A stretch of 64,000 nucleotides of DNA from Chamaecrista fasciculata (Eukaryota; Streptophyta; Magnoliopsida; Fabales; Fabaceae), in the NCBI GenBank assembly GCA_003254925.1, contig QANZ01033394.1, forward strand, positions 69,086 to 133,085. The letters are read 5' to 3'. Of the stretch, positions 24,685 to 37,319 are shown piece after piece (positions within the stretch are counted from its first letter, which is position 1; the number at the start of each line of letters is the position of its first letter). The notes below the pieces were generated by a model. It worked only from the letters and a program-made list of their open reading frames with translations. It had not been told where the DNA came from and searched no databases. The translations under genes were made by a program, and so were the position numbers.

Positions 24685-25062
24685 ATGGTTATGGGTAAGA
24701 AGAAGCCACAGAAAACGAAGGAATTATCAGTAGCAATAGCAGAAGCTTCATCGACAGCAGAAGTAGTAGAAGAGACTACTACTCCACAACATCATCAGAC
24801 GACTCCTCGAAAACGAGGAAGGCCTCGTAAGATCATCGAGAAAATCGAAATAAGCAGCGAAGAATACAAACCACAAGACCAGAAATTAGACGAAGAAGAA
24901 GAAGGAGAAAGCAAGAAAGCAAGAAGCAGTAAAGAAGAAAAAGAAGAAGAACAACAACAACAAAAAGAGACATCATCATCAGCAGCATGCACGAGGTTTT
25001 CAAAGGACGAGCCTTCCAGGAGCAGAGCCAGACGGAAAAGCAAGCCCAGAAAGAGCAGTTAA
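24685..25062 (+). CDS. small AT-hook nuclear protein
   Basis: A single-exon frame of 125 residues. A canonical AT-hook (PRKRGRPRK, residues 41-49, core RGRP) would bind the minor groove of AT-rich DNA. A Glu/Lys/Gln-rich charged stretch (about 58-95) follows, then a basic tail RSRARRKSKPRKSS (112-125) that could serve as a nuclear signal. The start MVMGKKK is the first ATG; the second ATG, two codons on, may be the true start. Plant homologues end in the same basic motif, from memory, and it sits in the position of Arabidopsis At1g75190. Its role is unknown; a chromatin or transcription role is inference. Confidence 0.82.
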   Translation: MVMGKKKPQKTKELSVAIAEASSTAEVVEETTTPQHHQTTPRKRGRPRKIIEKIEISSEEYKPQDQKLDEEEEGESKKARSSKEEKEEEQQQQKETSSSAACTRFSKDEPSRSRARRKSKPRKSS

Positions 25063-25865
25063 TTTAATTATTAATCACTTCTTTCATTATTTTTCTTCTC
25101 TTACTATTCAAAACCCCCAAAAGAAAAAAAAAACACTATTGCGTTTAATTTCTTGGGTTGGCTTTCTTTTCAAGGATTGATATGTATGTATTGGAAAACA
25201 TAAGTATCAATCAAAGAAACCACTTTGCTTATATATCTGAGTTTTTGTTTTTTGTTTTAAAAAAAGATAAGATAAAATCATAAATTGGCTCTTTCAATTT
25301 TTGTTCATCTCTTGAAGTAATTGTGTGCATGTTATCGAATTGGTCCTTTTCTTGCCTCTCAATCTAATTGCCTACTATTCATATATTGGTTTTTTATTGA
25401 TTCTGCCATCATTATTGAGCTCTTGTGGTATTGAATCTCTGCTATTTTTCTTATGGGTTCAATTCAATCATTCATAAAATTGAAGAAGTAGATTATAGAA
25501 TTTAAGGTAAAGAGAAAAGAAAAAGAAAGACAAGTAGTAATCTGATAGAGAGAAGATGATGATGGTTGTGTTGGATGAGGTTGAGTTGATGCCAGTAGAG
25601 TAGGTGTGAATCTGGAAAAAATTTGTTAGGCTTAGAATTAGAATTAGGCTCTCTGTTATTACAAAAGGACGTCTTTTAAGATTACTCACTCGCGTGTTGG
25701 AACATTTCAGTTCACGTTCCAATCCAAAATGCTGCAGCCGCCTCCACGAACCAATCAATGATATTGATTCTCCTAGCTAATGAGACTTACGTGGAGCGTG
25801 AAGTACACGCACATCTTAAGCGGGTTGGGAAAAGGGTGAGTCTCGCATTGCACACAAGAAAATAC
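25063..25865. other. 3' flank and intergenic DNA
   Basis: No further gene recognised. It includes the probable 3' untranslated region of the AT-hook gene (to about 25400). Confidence 0.5.
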
Positions 25866-25875
25866 GACTCCCTCG

Positions 25876-26080
25876 ATTAACAAAGGTTGACCCAGTTGGT
25901 AAGGAGACAACTCATAACCTACAAGGTCGTGAGTTCGATTCCCACTGCCGATGTGAGGGTCTTGTTGGTAGGCAATCTGCAAGTACCTCTGTAAGCGCTC
26001 ATAGAGCCTGGAGGCCTGCCCTGGCCTTGGTGAGCCCTCGAGGCCAACTCACCTAAACTTTGAGAGACCAAAAAAAAAAT
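25876..26080 (+). mobile_element. tRNA-derived SINE, family 2
   Basis: The head has an A-box-like TTGGTAAGGAGAC and a B-box GAGTTCGATTCCC. A unique body (GCCTGCCCTGGCCTTGGTGA) and a poly-A tail follow. The exact 10-base duplication GACTCCCTCG flanks it at 25866-25875 and 26081-26090. The body differs from family 1. Confidence 0.9.
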
Positions 26081-26197
26081 GACTCCCTCGTTAATTGTAG
26101 GGCTAAACTTATATAGTTATATAACAATGGATATATATTTTAGCTAAAACACACTTTAGCCCTTGAGTTATAGGCCAGTAGTCTAAAATATATTTGA

Positions 26198-26562
26198 CTG
26201 AGAACACTATTTTCGTTCTCAAACTTTATATTAAGTGGTAATTTCGTCTTTAATATTTTGTTATTGTTAGTCTCGTCCCCAATGTTTTACATTTTGACCA
26301 ATTCAATCATATGATTATTTTCTTTCAATAAATCAACACAGTGCATTCTATTTTTCAATGAGTTAGAATTTGAGTTTTTTTTAATTAATTTTATATTATA
26401 TATCATTAGTCACGTAGATTTTATCTTAATACTTGGCTAAAATCAGAATAAATTATAAAATTGACCAAATGTAAAATATTGGAGACAAAATTGACAAAAA
26501 AAAAAAAGGAAACGAAATTGAGAGTTAGTATAAAGTTTGGGGACAAAAATAATACTTTTACC
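26198..26562. mobile_element. foldback element, GTCCCC-phrase arms, copy 2
   Basis: Arms with TTTCGTTCTCAAACTTTATA and the inverse TATAAAGTTTGGGGACAAAA enclose the same core as the 8.1-kb element (TTTTATATTATATATCATTA, then GTCACGTAGATTTTATC). Flanks share ATATATTT with one extra mismatch, a possible 9-bp duplication. It is more diverged than copy 1. Confidence 0.7.
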
Positions 26563-26985
26563 ATATATTTTAGTTATCAAATTTGATAGATAAGTTTTTT
26601 GAGCTTTTGATTTCACTCATTTAAGATATCGGATCTTAAATTTTATTCGTTTAAGATGTTCAAACTTTTAAAAAAGTGACACTTCTCGAAAATGATTGTA
26701 TAATTATATTTTTTCCATAATCACTATTCTATTTTAGTTGAACAAATTTAAAATTATAACTTAGTAGTTGTAATGGCTTATTTGTTTTATTCAATTTGTA
26801 ATTCTCAATTAGAGATGTCATGTCATTACCATTTTGTTTGAAAAATGTAACCTCATCATTTTGATGTATAGATAAATTTTGTAACCATTACTCAACTTTC
26901 TATTTGCGGCTTCGCTCAAAGAATGAAATGAGTGTGAAATCATTACATATGATTGATATGATTGATTAATAAGTAAAATTTTTTT

Positions 26986-27174
26986 ACCAACAAGTGTTTG
27001 GTGCAGTGGTAGGCGAGCTGCACCCCAGGTTGAGGGATCCGGGTTTGAACCTGGAGTCGATATTTGTTGGGAGGGCTTTAACTGTTCGTTTCCCGACCCG
27101 AATGGAATTAGTCTTTGCCTAGACCGTAACACGGATAGGTGGGGGACACCCATAATATTTACAAAAAAAAAAGT
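26986..27174 (+). mobile_element. tRNA-derived SINE, family 1, copy 3
   Basis: The best-preserved copy: AGTGGTAGGCGAGCTG (A-box region), GGGTTTGAACC (B-box), the shared body and an A-rich tail. A 15-base duplication AAGTAAAATTTTTTT lies at 26971-26985 and 27175-27189. Confidence 0.9.
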
Positions 27175-27305
27175 AAGTAAAATTTTTTTTTTGGCCAGCG
27201 ATTACTAAGTAAAATTTGTTTATTCTCAAAAGGGTTGATAAGGAGGATGGTTTTAAAGTGTTATGGGGTGATTTAGGAGTTTAAATCATTGATTGTCAGT
27301 TAAAT

Positions 27306-27602
27306 TAATGAGTGGAGTGGGATGGGGTGGGGTGGGTCATCTCCGGGGTTTGCAATGATTTGGAACTTTAATATTTTTTATTTCTTCTTTTAATTTTATC
27401 ATAGTTTTAAATTTTAAAGATCTACTACATATATTATCTCTCTTTATAAGATTATTATTGAAAACTTCAAATTTTAACTTACCTCACCCATTAATAATAG
27501 TACAATATTTTACCGTTACTTTTTTCTTATTAAACTCTCAATCAATGAGATGATTCATCCCTTTCCACCCCACCCTATCCCTCCCCACCTCGCCTCATTA
27601 AT
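27306..27602. repeat. GGGGTGGGGTGGG inverted-repeat element
   Basis: The left arm (TTAATGAGTGGAGTGGGATG, then GGGTGGGGTGGG) and right arm (CCACCCCACCCTATCCCTCC, then ACCTCGCCTCATTAA) are inverted around an AT-rich core. The G-rich arms could form a stable hairpin or G-quadruplexes. Confidence 0.65.
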
Positions 27603-30600
27603 GACTATCTCACCTCATTATTCTAAAAACTTTTGGATCAAACTTTAAGTACATGTATTAGTTTTTAGATATATGAAGATTCTTAGATAAGCTAATCTAT
27701 CCTTTGAGTTATTTACAATTTATTGAAAGAATTAGTTATTATTATTAGAGGTGTTCATACTCTCATATTTAATTTAATTTAAATTTTCTATTTATTGAAC
27801 TAAATAAATTGAATGACAATCAAAATCATCCAATTAATTTTTTTTTTGTCATCCAAACCAATTTTAGTCAATTTAAATTAAATTGGTTAATCGATTTTAT
27901 ATAAAAAAGAAAAACATGTTAAAAAATCACAAAAATTAAAAAAGAAAAAAAAAAAACTTTGAAGAAGCTTGAATATGAGACAACCAACAGACACAAACAC
28001 ACAACGATTTGTGATAAAATCAAAACAACTATTCATTTCTTATCTCACCTGTAACTCACTCAAAATTTGGTGCCTGCAAAATTAATTCACTCAAACAATC
28101 ATTATTCATTTCTCATCTCACCTTTAATTTCTTGTTTTTCTTATAGTCATAAAATCAAAACCAACGCCGAGTTCATCACAACTCCACCCAATCTTCCTTC
28201 CTCAAAATCAACCAAGGCATTGAACAGCTTCAAGTTTGGCCTCACTAGAAGCTTGCTTATGATGGTGGAAGTGAACAGAGATGTAGTCTTCTTGCTTGTT
28301 TGATAGGGGACACCTTAAGCAATGTTTAGTTAAAAGAAGTAAGTGAATGATTGATAAGATCTTCTATTTGCGCCTTAATTCCATTTTACAATGTTTAAAG
28401 GATTGATAGAGATGAAGTGCATGAACTTTGAATTGAAATCTTGCAAACGCATTAGTTAAGGAATGTTAAAATATTTTTCAAATCAACTACAATTCTTTTT
28501 TGGCCAAAAAATCAACCACAATTAAATACATATATTTGCATTTTCCTTAGAAGAAAAAGCTCAATATAATTTTAAACTACTTTAGTAACCCTAAAAATAT
28601 TTATAAAATTACTAGCCATATAATCAAGAGTTTCTGGAGTGGGATCCATGCCTATGGCAAGTTGATTGTGGTGGACAAGTTGCCATAATTTCAGAATTTT
28701 GAGTAAATCGTAGTGAAGTTCACGAAGTCGGTAAACAGTAGCTGCTGTCGTTTTGTAAGGCACGTACGTACACGCTACAATGCAAGGCTCTGTAGATTTT
28801 TAAGTAAAACGGTACATCCCTCTGCTGTCGTTCTGTAATTCATCTTTAATCATAAGCTGCAGGATGGATGACCACTGAGGCACTGACCTCTGTTTTCTTT
28901 CTGTATAATTATGATCTCTACCAGAATTAAAATTGGACTTTATCAGACGGTATTGAGTTTTTTTTTTTTTTTNNNNNTTTTTTTTTTTTTTTTTACATAT
29001 AAAAGTCCTCACCTATATATAATTTTTTCTTTAATGATTCAAATTTGAGGGTTGCTGTGATTATTATTTTTTTTTATCAAAATGACATGAGAAGACACGT
29101 CATCAGATATAAGAAAGTGTAAATTATATAAAAAAATTCAATTACATCAACCATCAAATTTGAATCATGAAGAAAAACTTTTGGATGAAGATTTTGGAGG
29201 AAATTTTTCTTCCGAAAAAAAAACTACTCAAGTAAAAAAAAATCATTAAAAAAAAGAAGTCTGGGGGTTCAATAATGGTTCTGAAATGACCATATATAAA
29301 AATTTGATTGGACCATCATTTTCTAGGATAACTAGGATATTTATTATTTACTGCAAACTGCTATAGCAGTAGCTACAAAGCATTAAAAATAAATAAAAAT
29401 GGTGGATGGGTTAATCTGCTAGGTCAGAAATAGGGCGGATTCTAAGGTGGTCCAAAAATTTGTCATTCAGTGAAAAAGCAAGCTGGCGAATGGATGGATT
29501 TGGAAGGGAGCCAAGGGACTAGTAAGTAGTGAGTAGTAATGGTCAGAACATAGTTATGGCTGTATCAAAGTTTGTTTCAGTATAATGGGAAATCTAACAC
29601 TTGCAAAATTGGATGTATGACTAAGCAAAAAAAGTCCACAAATGCATTCATAGCGTATAAAGGGAATAATAATGTGGTATCCTAGAAACAGAAATTACAT
29701 GCCAAACTTCAGTAGTAGAGGAGGCAAGTTTTGACAAGACAAACTAACCAAAATGAAAATAAGGAAACCTTGGAATGGAGAGTCTGACAGTCATTAGATG
29801 TCAAGGCAAAATACACTATGATTGAAGAGAGTGAATGGAGAGGAGAGAAAGGTGAAATTTTAATTTCAATATATATAATTTTGAAAGATTCAGGAGTTAA
29901 CAATTCAATCAGAAGTCTAGTTTATTCCATTTAATCTTTGAAAGTCATAGAGCCAATATATTTTAATCCTTTTGCCCCTGCAAGTTAGTTTCTTAAAAAT
30001 GAACTGAAGGGACGAAGTTATACAGACTCCACAACTTTAAATGATTCAAGTGTTATAAATCAAACTTTCAAAGATTGAGTTATCAACTCATGATCTTTTG
30101 TATGTTTACTTAAAATTTTTCATTTAAATTCAGTTCAAAACTTCTGCATTTCTTTCTCATCTATCCTCCTTAATGTGAATGTTGTTAAACTACACCTCAC
30201 AAACCAGAGTTTCTACAGAATTTCAGGCCCAGGATATGTAATAAAGAAGAAGAGCAGAGAAAATGTACTCGGCTCCAACCAATGGAATCAGTTCGATACC
30301 CCACATGGTTGAGTTGGTTCAGCAACTAGTTGGGAATATGAATCTTACTCTTAGAGGGGTCAAGGATGTTCATTTTATTTCACTGGGTTGTTTTGATGTA
30401 CAAACATAAAAGCTTCTGTCATTGATCTGGACATATAGTACAAGTCATTAATGATCACAGGTAAAAACAAAGGAAAGCAAGTGGAGCATTATATGCTTGC
30501 TTGTGCGAGGTGTTTACAGTGTAATAACATTCTTTTCCTAAAAAAAAAAGTGCAGCTAACTGATGGAATTTGATAAGCAATGATAGCAACAGATAATCAA

Positions 30601-31023
30601 AACTGAACACACAAGGAAACACAAAGGAGAAAAATACAGGCAGCAGAGAAACAATTAGTGATCAATGATTCACTATGCCAGAGAAACATTATATTTTCTC
30701 TATAAACCAAGTTTCCAGAAAAACGGATAAAAAAAAACTTGCTGCAGGACATAAATCCAAAATCTGCAACTCGTCTACCAAAATGATCTTTACGGTAAAT
30801 GAATTAGAGAATATGTAAATCATCAGGACTTCAACTTCCTTGCAATCGGGGAAACAAGAAAGGTGGGAGTGGATGAATTACATTGGAATGATTTGTCCTA
30901 TGTGTAAAGCTCTATACTGCAGATATGTTCTATAGTATAACCTATTGAGTGATGCATTGATAAGGGGAAAAAAACGGAGAAGAGTCTGGCTGTCCAGGGC
31001 TCTGATATTGCGGACCTGATTGA
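27603..31023. other. intergenic DNA, assembly gap and TYW1 3' region
   Basis: No confident gene. A minus-strand frame at 28572-28763 has coding-like content (LRELHYDLLKILKLWQLVHH) but no recognised family and no clear exon limits. An N gap at 28973-28977 sits in a poly-T run and may hide more. The last 200 bases or so are the likely 3' untranslated region of TYW1. Confidence 0.5.
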
Positions 31024-33920
31024 TCATCTGCTTGATTTATGATGTCGTCTTTCTTTTTTATATCTCAATTGTCCTGGATCAAACCCACCTTCCTCTGCTC
31101 CATAAACGGCCCAGGATGGTGTGACAGCCATGTAATCTTTACTGTTAAAAGGTCTTCCAGAAGCCACCTGGATTAAATTAAGAATAAATATCATGAAGAA
31201 AACTATTGTTCACATGCAGTCCAGAACAGTATTAAAAAGATACCTACCAGGTCATGAAACTTCTCATAGTCTATCCATGTATACCATTGGCCATTAATCT
31301 TGAACTTGTCAGTTCTTGCCAAGAGGACACAGCATGAGTGAGCATGCTCACAAGCAACTTCATACTCCCCTTGACTTTTCAAAGCCAAGGCCTCCGAGAA
31401 AGCCTTAACATCAGTGTGCCACGGGACATTTTCCATGGTCAATTTTGATGTAGCAGACCTGTGAAGAGATCATACCTTGTCATTCAACATGGAGATGCAG
31501 ACAGGAAGCTAACTGGGCTAAAGGAGAGAAAAGAAGCACTTACGAGCCACAGTACGTAACTCCCTTGATCTCTACAAAGTCAGGTTGTCCTATACTAAAG
31601 AGCTTGAAATAAGCATCCACATCTTCTGTATTCCAACCTTTCACCAAAGTCAAACGATACACAGTTCGCTGCTCTTTCTCCTTCAGAGAAGTCAAGGAAT
31701 CCTGTCGGATAGTTATTCAAGCATATAGACAAGTTAGAATTGTTATAGATTTCCTCCATTTTTTTCAAAAACAGAAAGTAATGTGTACAAATTCGGTCCC
31801 TAACATATAGTTTACACAGTATTCTACTTGCACTTAGGTTAGAGATGTTCGAAATTTTTGCACTGAGAAGTGGAAACTACTTACAAGGAATCGCTCCCAG
31901 AAATCTCCAAAAAGAGGCCTATCAATTGCCTTCAAAGAGTCCTTTGTAGCAGCATCAACACTGACATATAACTGCACAAGTGCCAAAACAAGAATAATTA
32001 AGTTAACCTTGGATAACCTGTTAACCACCACACATATACATACATACATATATAAATATTGCCATAGGTAAGGAAACCACCACATTTTAATTTTTAAAGA
32101 TATGAAAACTCAAAAACCTGGGTGATAGGCTTTAGAAACTTAATCTTCTCAGGAAACTGTGCATTCGTAACCAAAAATGTGGAAATCTTCCGTCTGTGCA
32201 GCTCATCCACAAGTGCATTTATCTCAGGATACATAATAGGTTCTCCAACAAGTGACAATGCACAATGGCGAGGAGAGAGACCTTCAGATAATCGCTCCAA
32301 GGTGACTCCTACAGAAAAAGACTTCTCTTGGTTATGTATGGATCAGCTTTGCAAATCATGCAATAACAAGCTGAAGGGTGGGGATGTAAAGCCATAAGGC
32401 TCAGTACCCTCCACCATTTGGAATGAAACCTATTCAGGAAGTCAGGTTTTTGTTTCCCTCTCACTCTCCTTTGGAGAAAACTAAATATTGAATGCCAGTT
32501 ATATTTCATTGTTCTAGAAACAAATTAATTAATCATGAAGACATGAAATTCAACGTTTGGCCCTTTAACCATTTTAGGTGAGAATAATTGGTCATGGAAC
32601 ATGCCAAGATCCTGTTTTGGGTGCTGGTATGCTTGGGTACAAGGTAAAGTATTGCCACTGCATGGCACCCACACAGGCAAATATTTAGAAGCACAATACA
32701 GGTTGAAGCCAGCCTCCACACGCCAAAGTAACTACTCAACCAATTATTTGACGAGGAAGATATATAATAATACAAGGCGAGATCCTAATTTAAGTTTGCT
32801 TTAGTACTAAACATTTTTTGTAAGAACAGTAATTCGTGTAGCGTTATCAACAGCTATTTTGGCTGCTCCATCATTTCCCCATATAGATCCATCAGTCTGA
32901 GAGGAGCCTCATAGTTTAAAATGACTATAGGACAGAAAAATAAATTTACCAGGAACTCCTTTCATTTGCTTTATCATATTTGTGTGTAGGTCAATTGCAG
33001 AGTTTACAATCTCTAATGGATCATCCATCTTCCACTGCCAACTTTTCCCTACTGGATTTGTGTGATGCCTCCAGCAAAAAACACATTTATTTGCACATGC
33101 CAAACTAGGGGTTGCCTCCATGCACCTGTATCATTCAAAGATGTGAGACTATGACTGGCAGCCAAACTTTAATGGTCATTGGTCAGCACTCTAAAAAAGA
33201 AGATACACTTAAGGGACACAAAATATATAAAAGCAACAATCGACAACAGCAGAAACTCAGCCAAAGCCCATGGTCAAACAGAAAAAGGCAAGGCCAACCA
33301 CCGAATGGCTAAGTTCAGAAAATGAGCAATGGAAGCAATGTAAACAATGCTGTTAAGATCGTAAAGTCGTAAGGTCCTATGATCTTGCAAGCATTTCCTT
33401 TTACCGATCTTATGTAGAATTGTTTTTTAGTAGGATCGTAGTAGGACCATGATTTTGCAAGTAAGATTGTAAGATCTTAAAACCATACCTATCTTCTTTT
33501 CTTTTTAGAGAAAAAAAAAACCTTAAACAATTTTTCTAAGAGAAAGAATTGTTTGCACAAAAAAAAACAGGAATTACTTAGTTCTTGTGATATTTAATGA
33601 GAAAATGAATAAATAAAATGCTACAAATATAAGAGAGCATGTGCTTGATTTAGAAGATTTTTCTTCTTACTATGAATGAAGGGTGAAGAAAATGATATAG
33701 GAGTAGAAGATGAGGTATTTAAGTTCCATAAGTGGAAAATATTAGATCTCATGGCATTGTTGATGATTTTGATATTTATGATAAGGTATGAATTGGAAAG
33801 TTGATATGAATATTATGTTAATTTTTTTTAATGGTTAATATATTATGTATCGATATTGGTTATTTGTTTTTATGAAAAAAACTTCATATTTAGATCTTTG
33901 AAAAATATTTACATATATAC

Positions 33921-33951
<31 letters not shown>

Positions 33952-36129
33952 GATTTTATCTATCTTGAACCCTTTCCCATCCTAGATTAGATATCGATCT
34001 TGACAACATTGAATGTAAACTTAATAGAGCATTTTTTGCAACCTCAAAGGATTATAAGAATAATATAATGACATCTACAGCTAAAAATATCACAACACAC
34101 CAATACATCTACAGGACTACAGGTTTCTTATGCCTTAGTCCATCGATAATGAGCACCATTGATTCTTACCCAGAAATCCAGTCACCAAATAAGAAAGAAA
34201 GAAAGAGAAGGTTCTAGCACTCATCAAGCAATTTAGCAAGCTGAAACACAGTCCAAAGCCTTTCCCCCAAAAAAGAAAAAAGAAAAAAGAAAAGAAAAGA
34301 AAACTCCATGCGGACATGTAATAAGGCTAATGGATTTAGACAAATATGTAAAACGCATATGAAATTTCAACTAAATCTTAAACAAGAACTTGGGATGTAG
34401 ATCAATATTAAACCGGATTATAATTACCTATGACTCTCTATGCCATAAAATGAGTGCTTGTAGCAACCACCTCTACCTCGAAGTTGTGACTTGGTCCATC
34501 TACAAATTTTAACACCACTGTGTGAACCAATAATTTTATATCCCTGCACATTCATATTATTTGAAGAGAGCCTATTAGACAAAGAAACTGGAATGTTTAA
34601 GTTAACTGATAGTAAACCACAACTATTTGAGCTGTAGAAGAAACTGAAATCCATTGACATTCATATATGTCCATCGAAGAAAGCTGAGTAAAACAATAAA
34701 TGGTATCTTATATAAGAAAGTTCAACTGATAGTACATATAAACATGTAGTAGAATAAAAGCGATTCAATGAAATTTATCAATATGCCAGAAGCAAATGAG
34801 TCAAACTGGATGTCCACATATAGAGTAGAATTCAGCAAATGTAAAAAGAATAACAGCAAAGGTCCTTCTGTAATATTATTCTAGGGCCGGACAAAACCCT
34901 AAGCAGGGCTTTGCAGAAAGTACCACAAGAGTGAATTTCCTTTTCAGGTATTTGAACGCTAAATGAACAGCAGAACTCAGATATGTTCCGAACTAGTATT
35001 CAAATGCACACTTTATGTTCTATATGCATCCACTAAATTTTTATTGCTGTATAGAGTATAGACATATATCATAAATATTGAGAATATCACATACAAAAGT
35101 TTCATAGTCCATACAGGACTAACTTATGCAGCAGCTGAATATAGCTAACAAGTAACAACTTAGTCTCAGATGCAACTTGCCAAGCAGAGGTAAAACTCGA
35201 AAAACTTGAAAGTGCCAACTGCCAAGAGAAAAACAAAATCAAGATCACAGAATAAACAAACATACCTGCTTTACTAAGTTTGCTCTAATCACCGGAGTCA
35301 CCATTTCTTTTTTGCCATTCAAATTCCCATTAGTTTTAACTACGGGCACCGCCTTCCTTGAAGGAGCTTTACCCGCTATGTCCTCAAGATCAACAATCTC
35401 TGACTCCACATCGTTCTCTCCATCAGAATCCTCTTCTTCAGACTCCTCAGGGCTTGAAGCATCACACTCCCCACCAACACTAGACTCTAAAATCCCGCCA
35501 TCCTCTAAACTATTACCCTTCAAAAACCCAACAATCTTTTGACACCAAAGATAAAAAACCCCATCCATATTATCCCCGTCGACATCTCCTTCCCAGACAG
35601 GAATAATCTCCGTGGCACCCAATGCCCTCATTTGCTTCGCAAAATCCCTCGCGACCGCATTAAAAGTATCTCCATAAGCTCGGCTTCCGACACCAAATAC
35701 AGAAAATCTGCACTTGGAAAGCAACAATGAACCCACCCTAAAATCCTCGGCACTCTCGGCGAGCCAACTTGAGAAGAATTTAGCAGTAGGAGGTGGTTTC
35801 CCATCTTCCCAGGTTGAAGCTACGACGAGGACAAGAGTTTCTTTAGAAAGGTCTTCGGGCTCGTAGTCTTTGGAGTCGACCAGGTCGAATGGGAGGTTTT
35901 TGGACGTCAAGAGCTGGTGAAGACGCTGAGCAAGGGCTTTCGAGGTACCTGTCTGAGAAACGAAGAGGATCTTGCCTCTGAGTGTGGGAAGACTATTAGG
36001 TTTAGGGTTTAAGGAGAGTTTAAGATGTCTAAGACGGAGAGATTTGTAGAGACAATAGAAACTGGTGGCAGAGAAAAGCGCGACAAGCGTAAGACGCGCT
36101 GAGACTGGGACTGAAGACAATGTCATCAT
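31024..36129 (-). CDS. TYW1: tRNA 4-demethylwyosine synthase (plant TYW1, flavodoxin-radical SAM fusion)
   Basis: Eight exons (36129-35266, 34543-34428, 33125-32950, 32308-32118, 31971-31885, 31701-31544, 31458-31248, 31167-31024), all GT-AG, give 648 residues, usual for plant TYW1. Residues 13-28 are a hydrophobic N-terminal segment that may hold it at the ER. A flavodoxin domain follows, with the FMN loop SQTGTSK at 58-64 and an acidic linker at about 225-245. The radical-SAM domain has CANKCVFC, with cluster cysteines C337, C341 and C344. Later blocks include [39 protein letters not shown] and [23 protein letters not shown]1 joins pyruvate carbons to N1-methylguanosine-37 of tRNA-Phe, the second step to wybutosine. 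All catalytic features are present. Confidence 0.97.
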
Positions 36130-36429
36130 TGCTTTGGATTTTCTGCTTCGATCTTCTTCTTTTTTCCAGAGGAAGTGAGTTTTGTGACTAAGTATGAAGT
36201 GTAATATATTTATTTTTCGTCGCAGGATTAACTGTAATAGAGGTTGGCACTTTCATTTCTTGATTTTCGCCTGTGTGTAGTGCGACTCACGGTGGCGGAA
36301 GACATCCCAGAGGAGGAATAATGAAGATGATGGTCTCCGAACATAGGTCCATTTCTACGATGACCATCAGGCCCAGCCCAGGATAAAGACCTTGTTTACA
36401 CAACTAAGAATACCTAAATTTTACATTTG
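36130..36429 (-). promoter_or_regulatory. TYW1 5' leader and promoter region
   Basis: No coding sequence seen. A phrase-repeat element begins about 300 bases upstream of the start codon, so the functional promoter is probably short. Confidence 0.4.
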
Positions 36430-36900
36430 CATAAATTACATTTTAGGACCATGTGAAATCGGTTCATAGAACATGGTACCAAAGTATTAACGGTGTAAAG
36501 AACATGATACTAAAATGTCACTTTTGAAAGAACAAGGTACCAAAATGTTAACGGTGCAAAGAATTGAGTGCCAAAATGTCACTTTTGAAAGAATATAGTA
36601 CCAAAGTGAAATCGGTCTATAGAATTAGATACTAAAGTATAACTTTTATCGTTTGTCTAGCTTTTTTTTAATAAATTAACAATAGACTCCATAATATTTT
36701 TTAATTTGACTTTTTTTTTCTTATCAATTTTACACTACATATCATTAGTCCCGTATTGTTATTAATATTTGATTAAAGTTAGAACAAATGACACAATCAT
36801 TAAAATATAAAATTTCTGAGACAATTAATAATTAACAAACATTGAAACAAAATTAAAAATTAATGTAAAATCCAAAAATAAAAAAAATCCTTTTGCCTTT
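36430..36900. repeat. foldback relative with tandem phrases, upstream of TYW1
   Basis: Tandem phrases (GGTACCAAAGTATTAACGGT, AATGTCACTTTTGAAAGAAC) fill 36440-36650. The segment 36660-36790 matches the core of the elements at 8.3 and 26.3 kb (ATCAATTTTACACTACATAT, then CATTAGTCCCGTA). The right arm is degraded. No target duplication found. Confidence 0.65.
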
Positions 36901-37285
36901 TTAGTTTTTATTAGCGTTGTAGGAGGTTTTCCTCTCTTTTTATGGGAGTTTTGTTCTCTTTCCTTATTATTATTTTTTTAAATGTTGAGGGTAAGAGCTT
37001 TTGTATAGATTTACATCTAGTTTCATCAGAAGAAAATCTTTAATCTTAGTTGTGTAAAAATGAAGATTTGCAAATGTTTTCTGCTTAGATGTAAATCTTT
37101 TTGGAGCTTGTTCCTCTAAATATTGATCTTCAAAGTGTGTTTGCCTTGAAGATTTGTTGGATTTTCTTTGTGTGTTGCTCAAAGAAATAGCTCCTTTGTT
37201 TCTTCCCTATGGTTGGTTCTATTATTTATCTTGTTTATCCTGCTAGAAGTAATTATGGTGTAATATGAACTCTAATATAAATGTA
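36901..37285. other. intergenic DNA, nothing recognised
   Basis: Short open frames only, for example minus strand 36970-37182, with no family content. Confidence 0.45.
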
Positions 37286-37319
37286 CTAGGGGTTTTGCGT
37301 GCCCTAATGGACACGCAAA
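37286..37319 (-). mobile_element. possible Helitron 3' end (minus strand)
   Basis: On the minus strand TTTGCGTG and CACGCAAA (37312-37319 and 37294-37301) form an 8-bp stem with a 10-base loop. ACCCCTAG follows, ending at 37286, then a T (37285). This is the Helitron 3' layout. The body would run rightwards from 37320; the 5' TC end was not found, and an N sits at 37445. Confidence 0.5.

Noticed and set aside
24795-25043. Minus-strand frame opposite the AT-hook gene
   Set aside because: Ser/Leu/Phe-rich reverse reading of Glu/Lys codons; no family.
25900-25960. Possible tRNA gene (GAGTTCGATTCCC)
   Set aside because: Part of SINE family 2, flanked by GACTCCCTCG duplications; the acceptor stem does not close.
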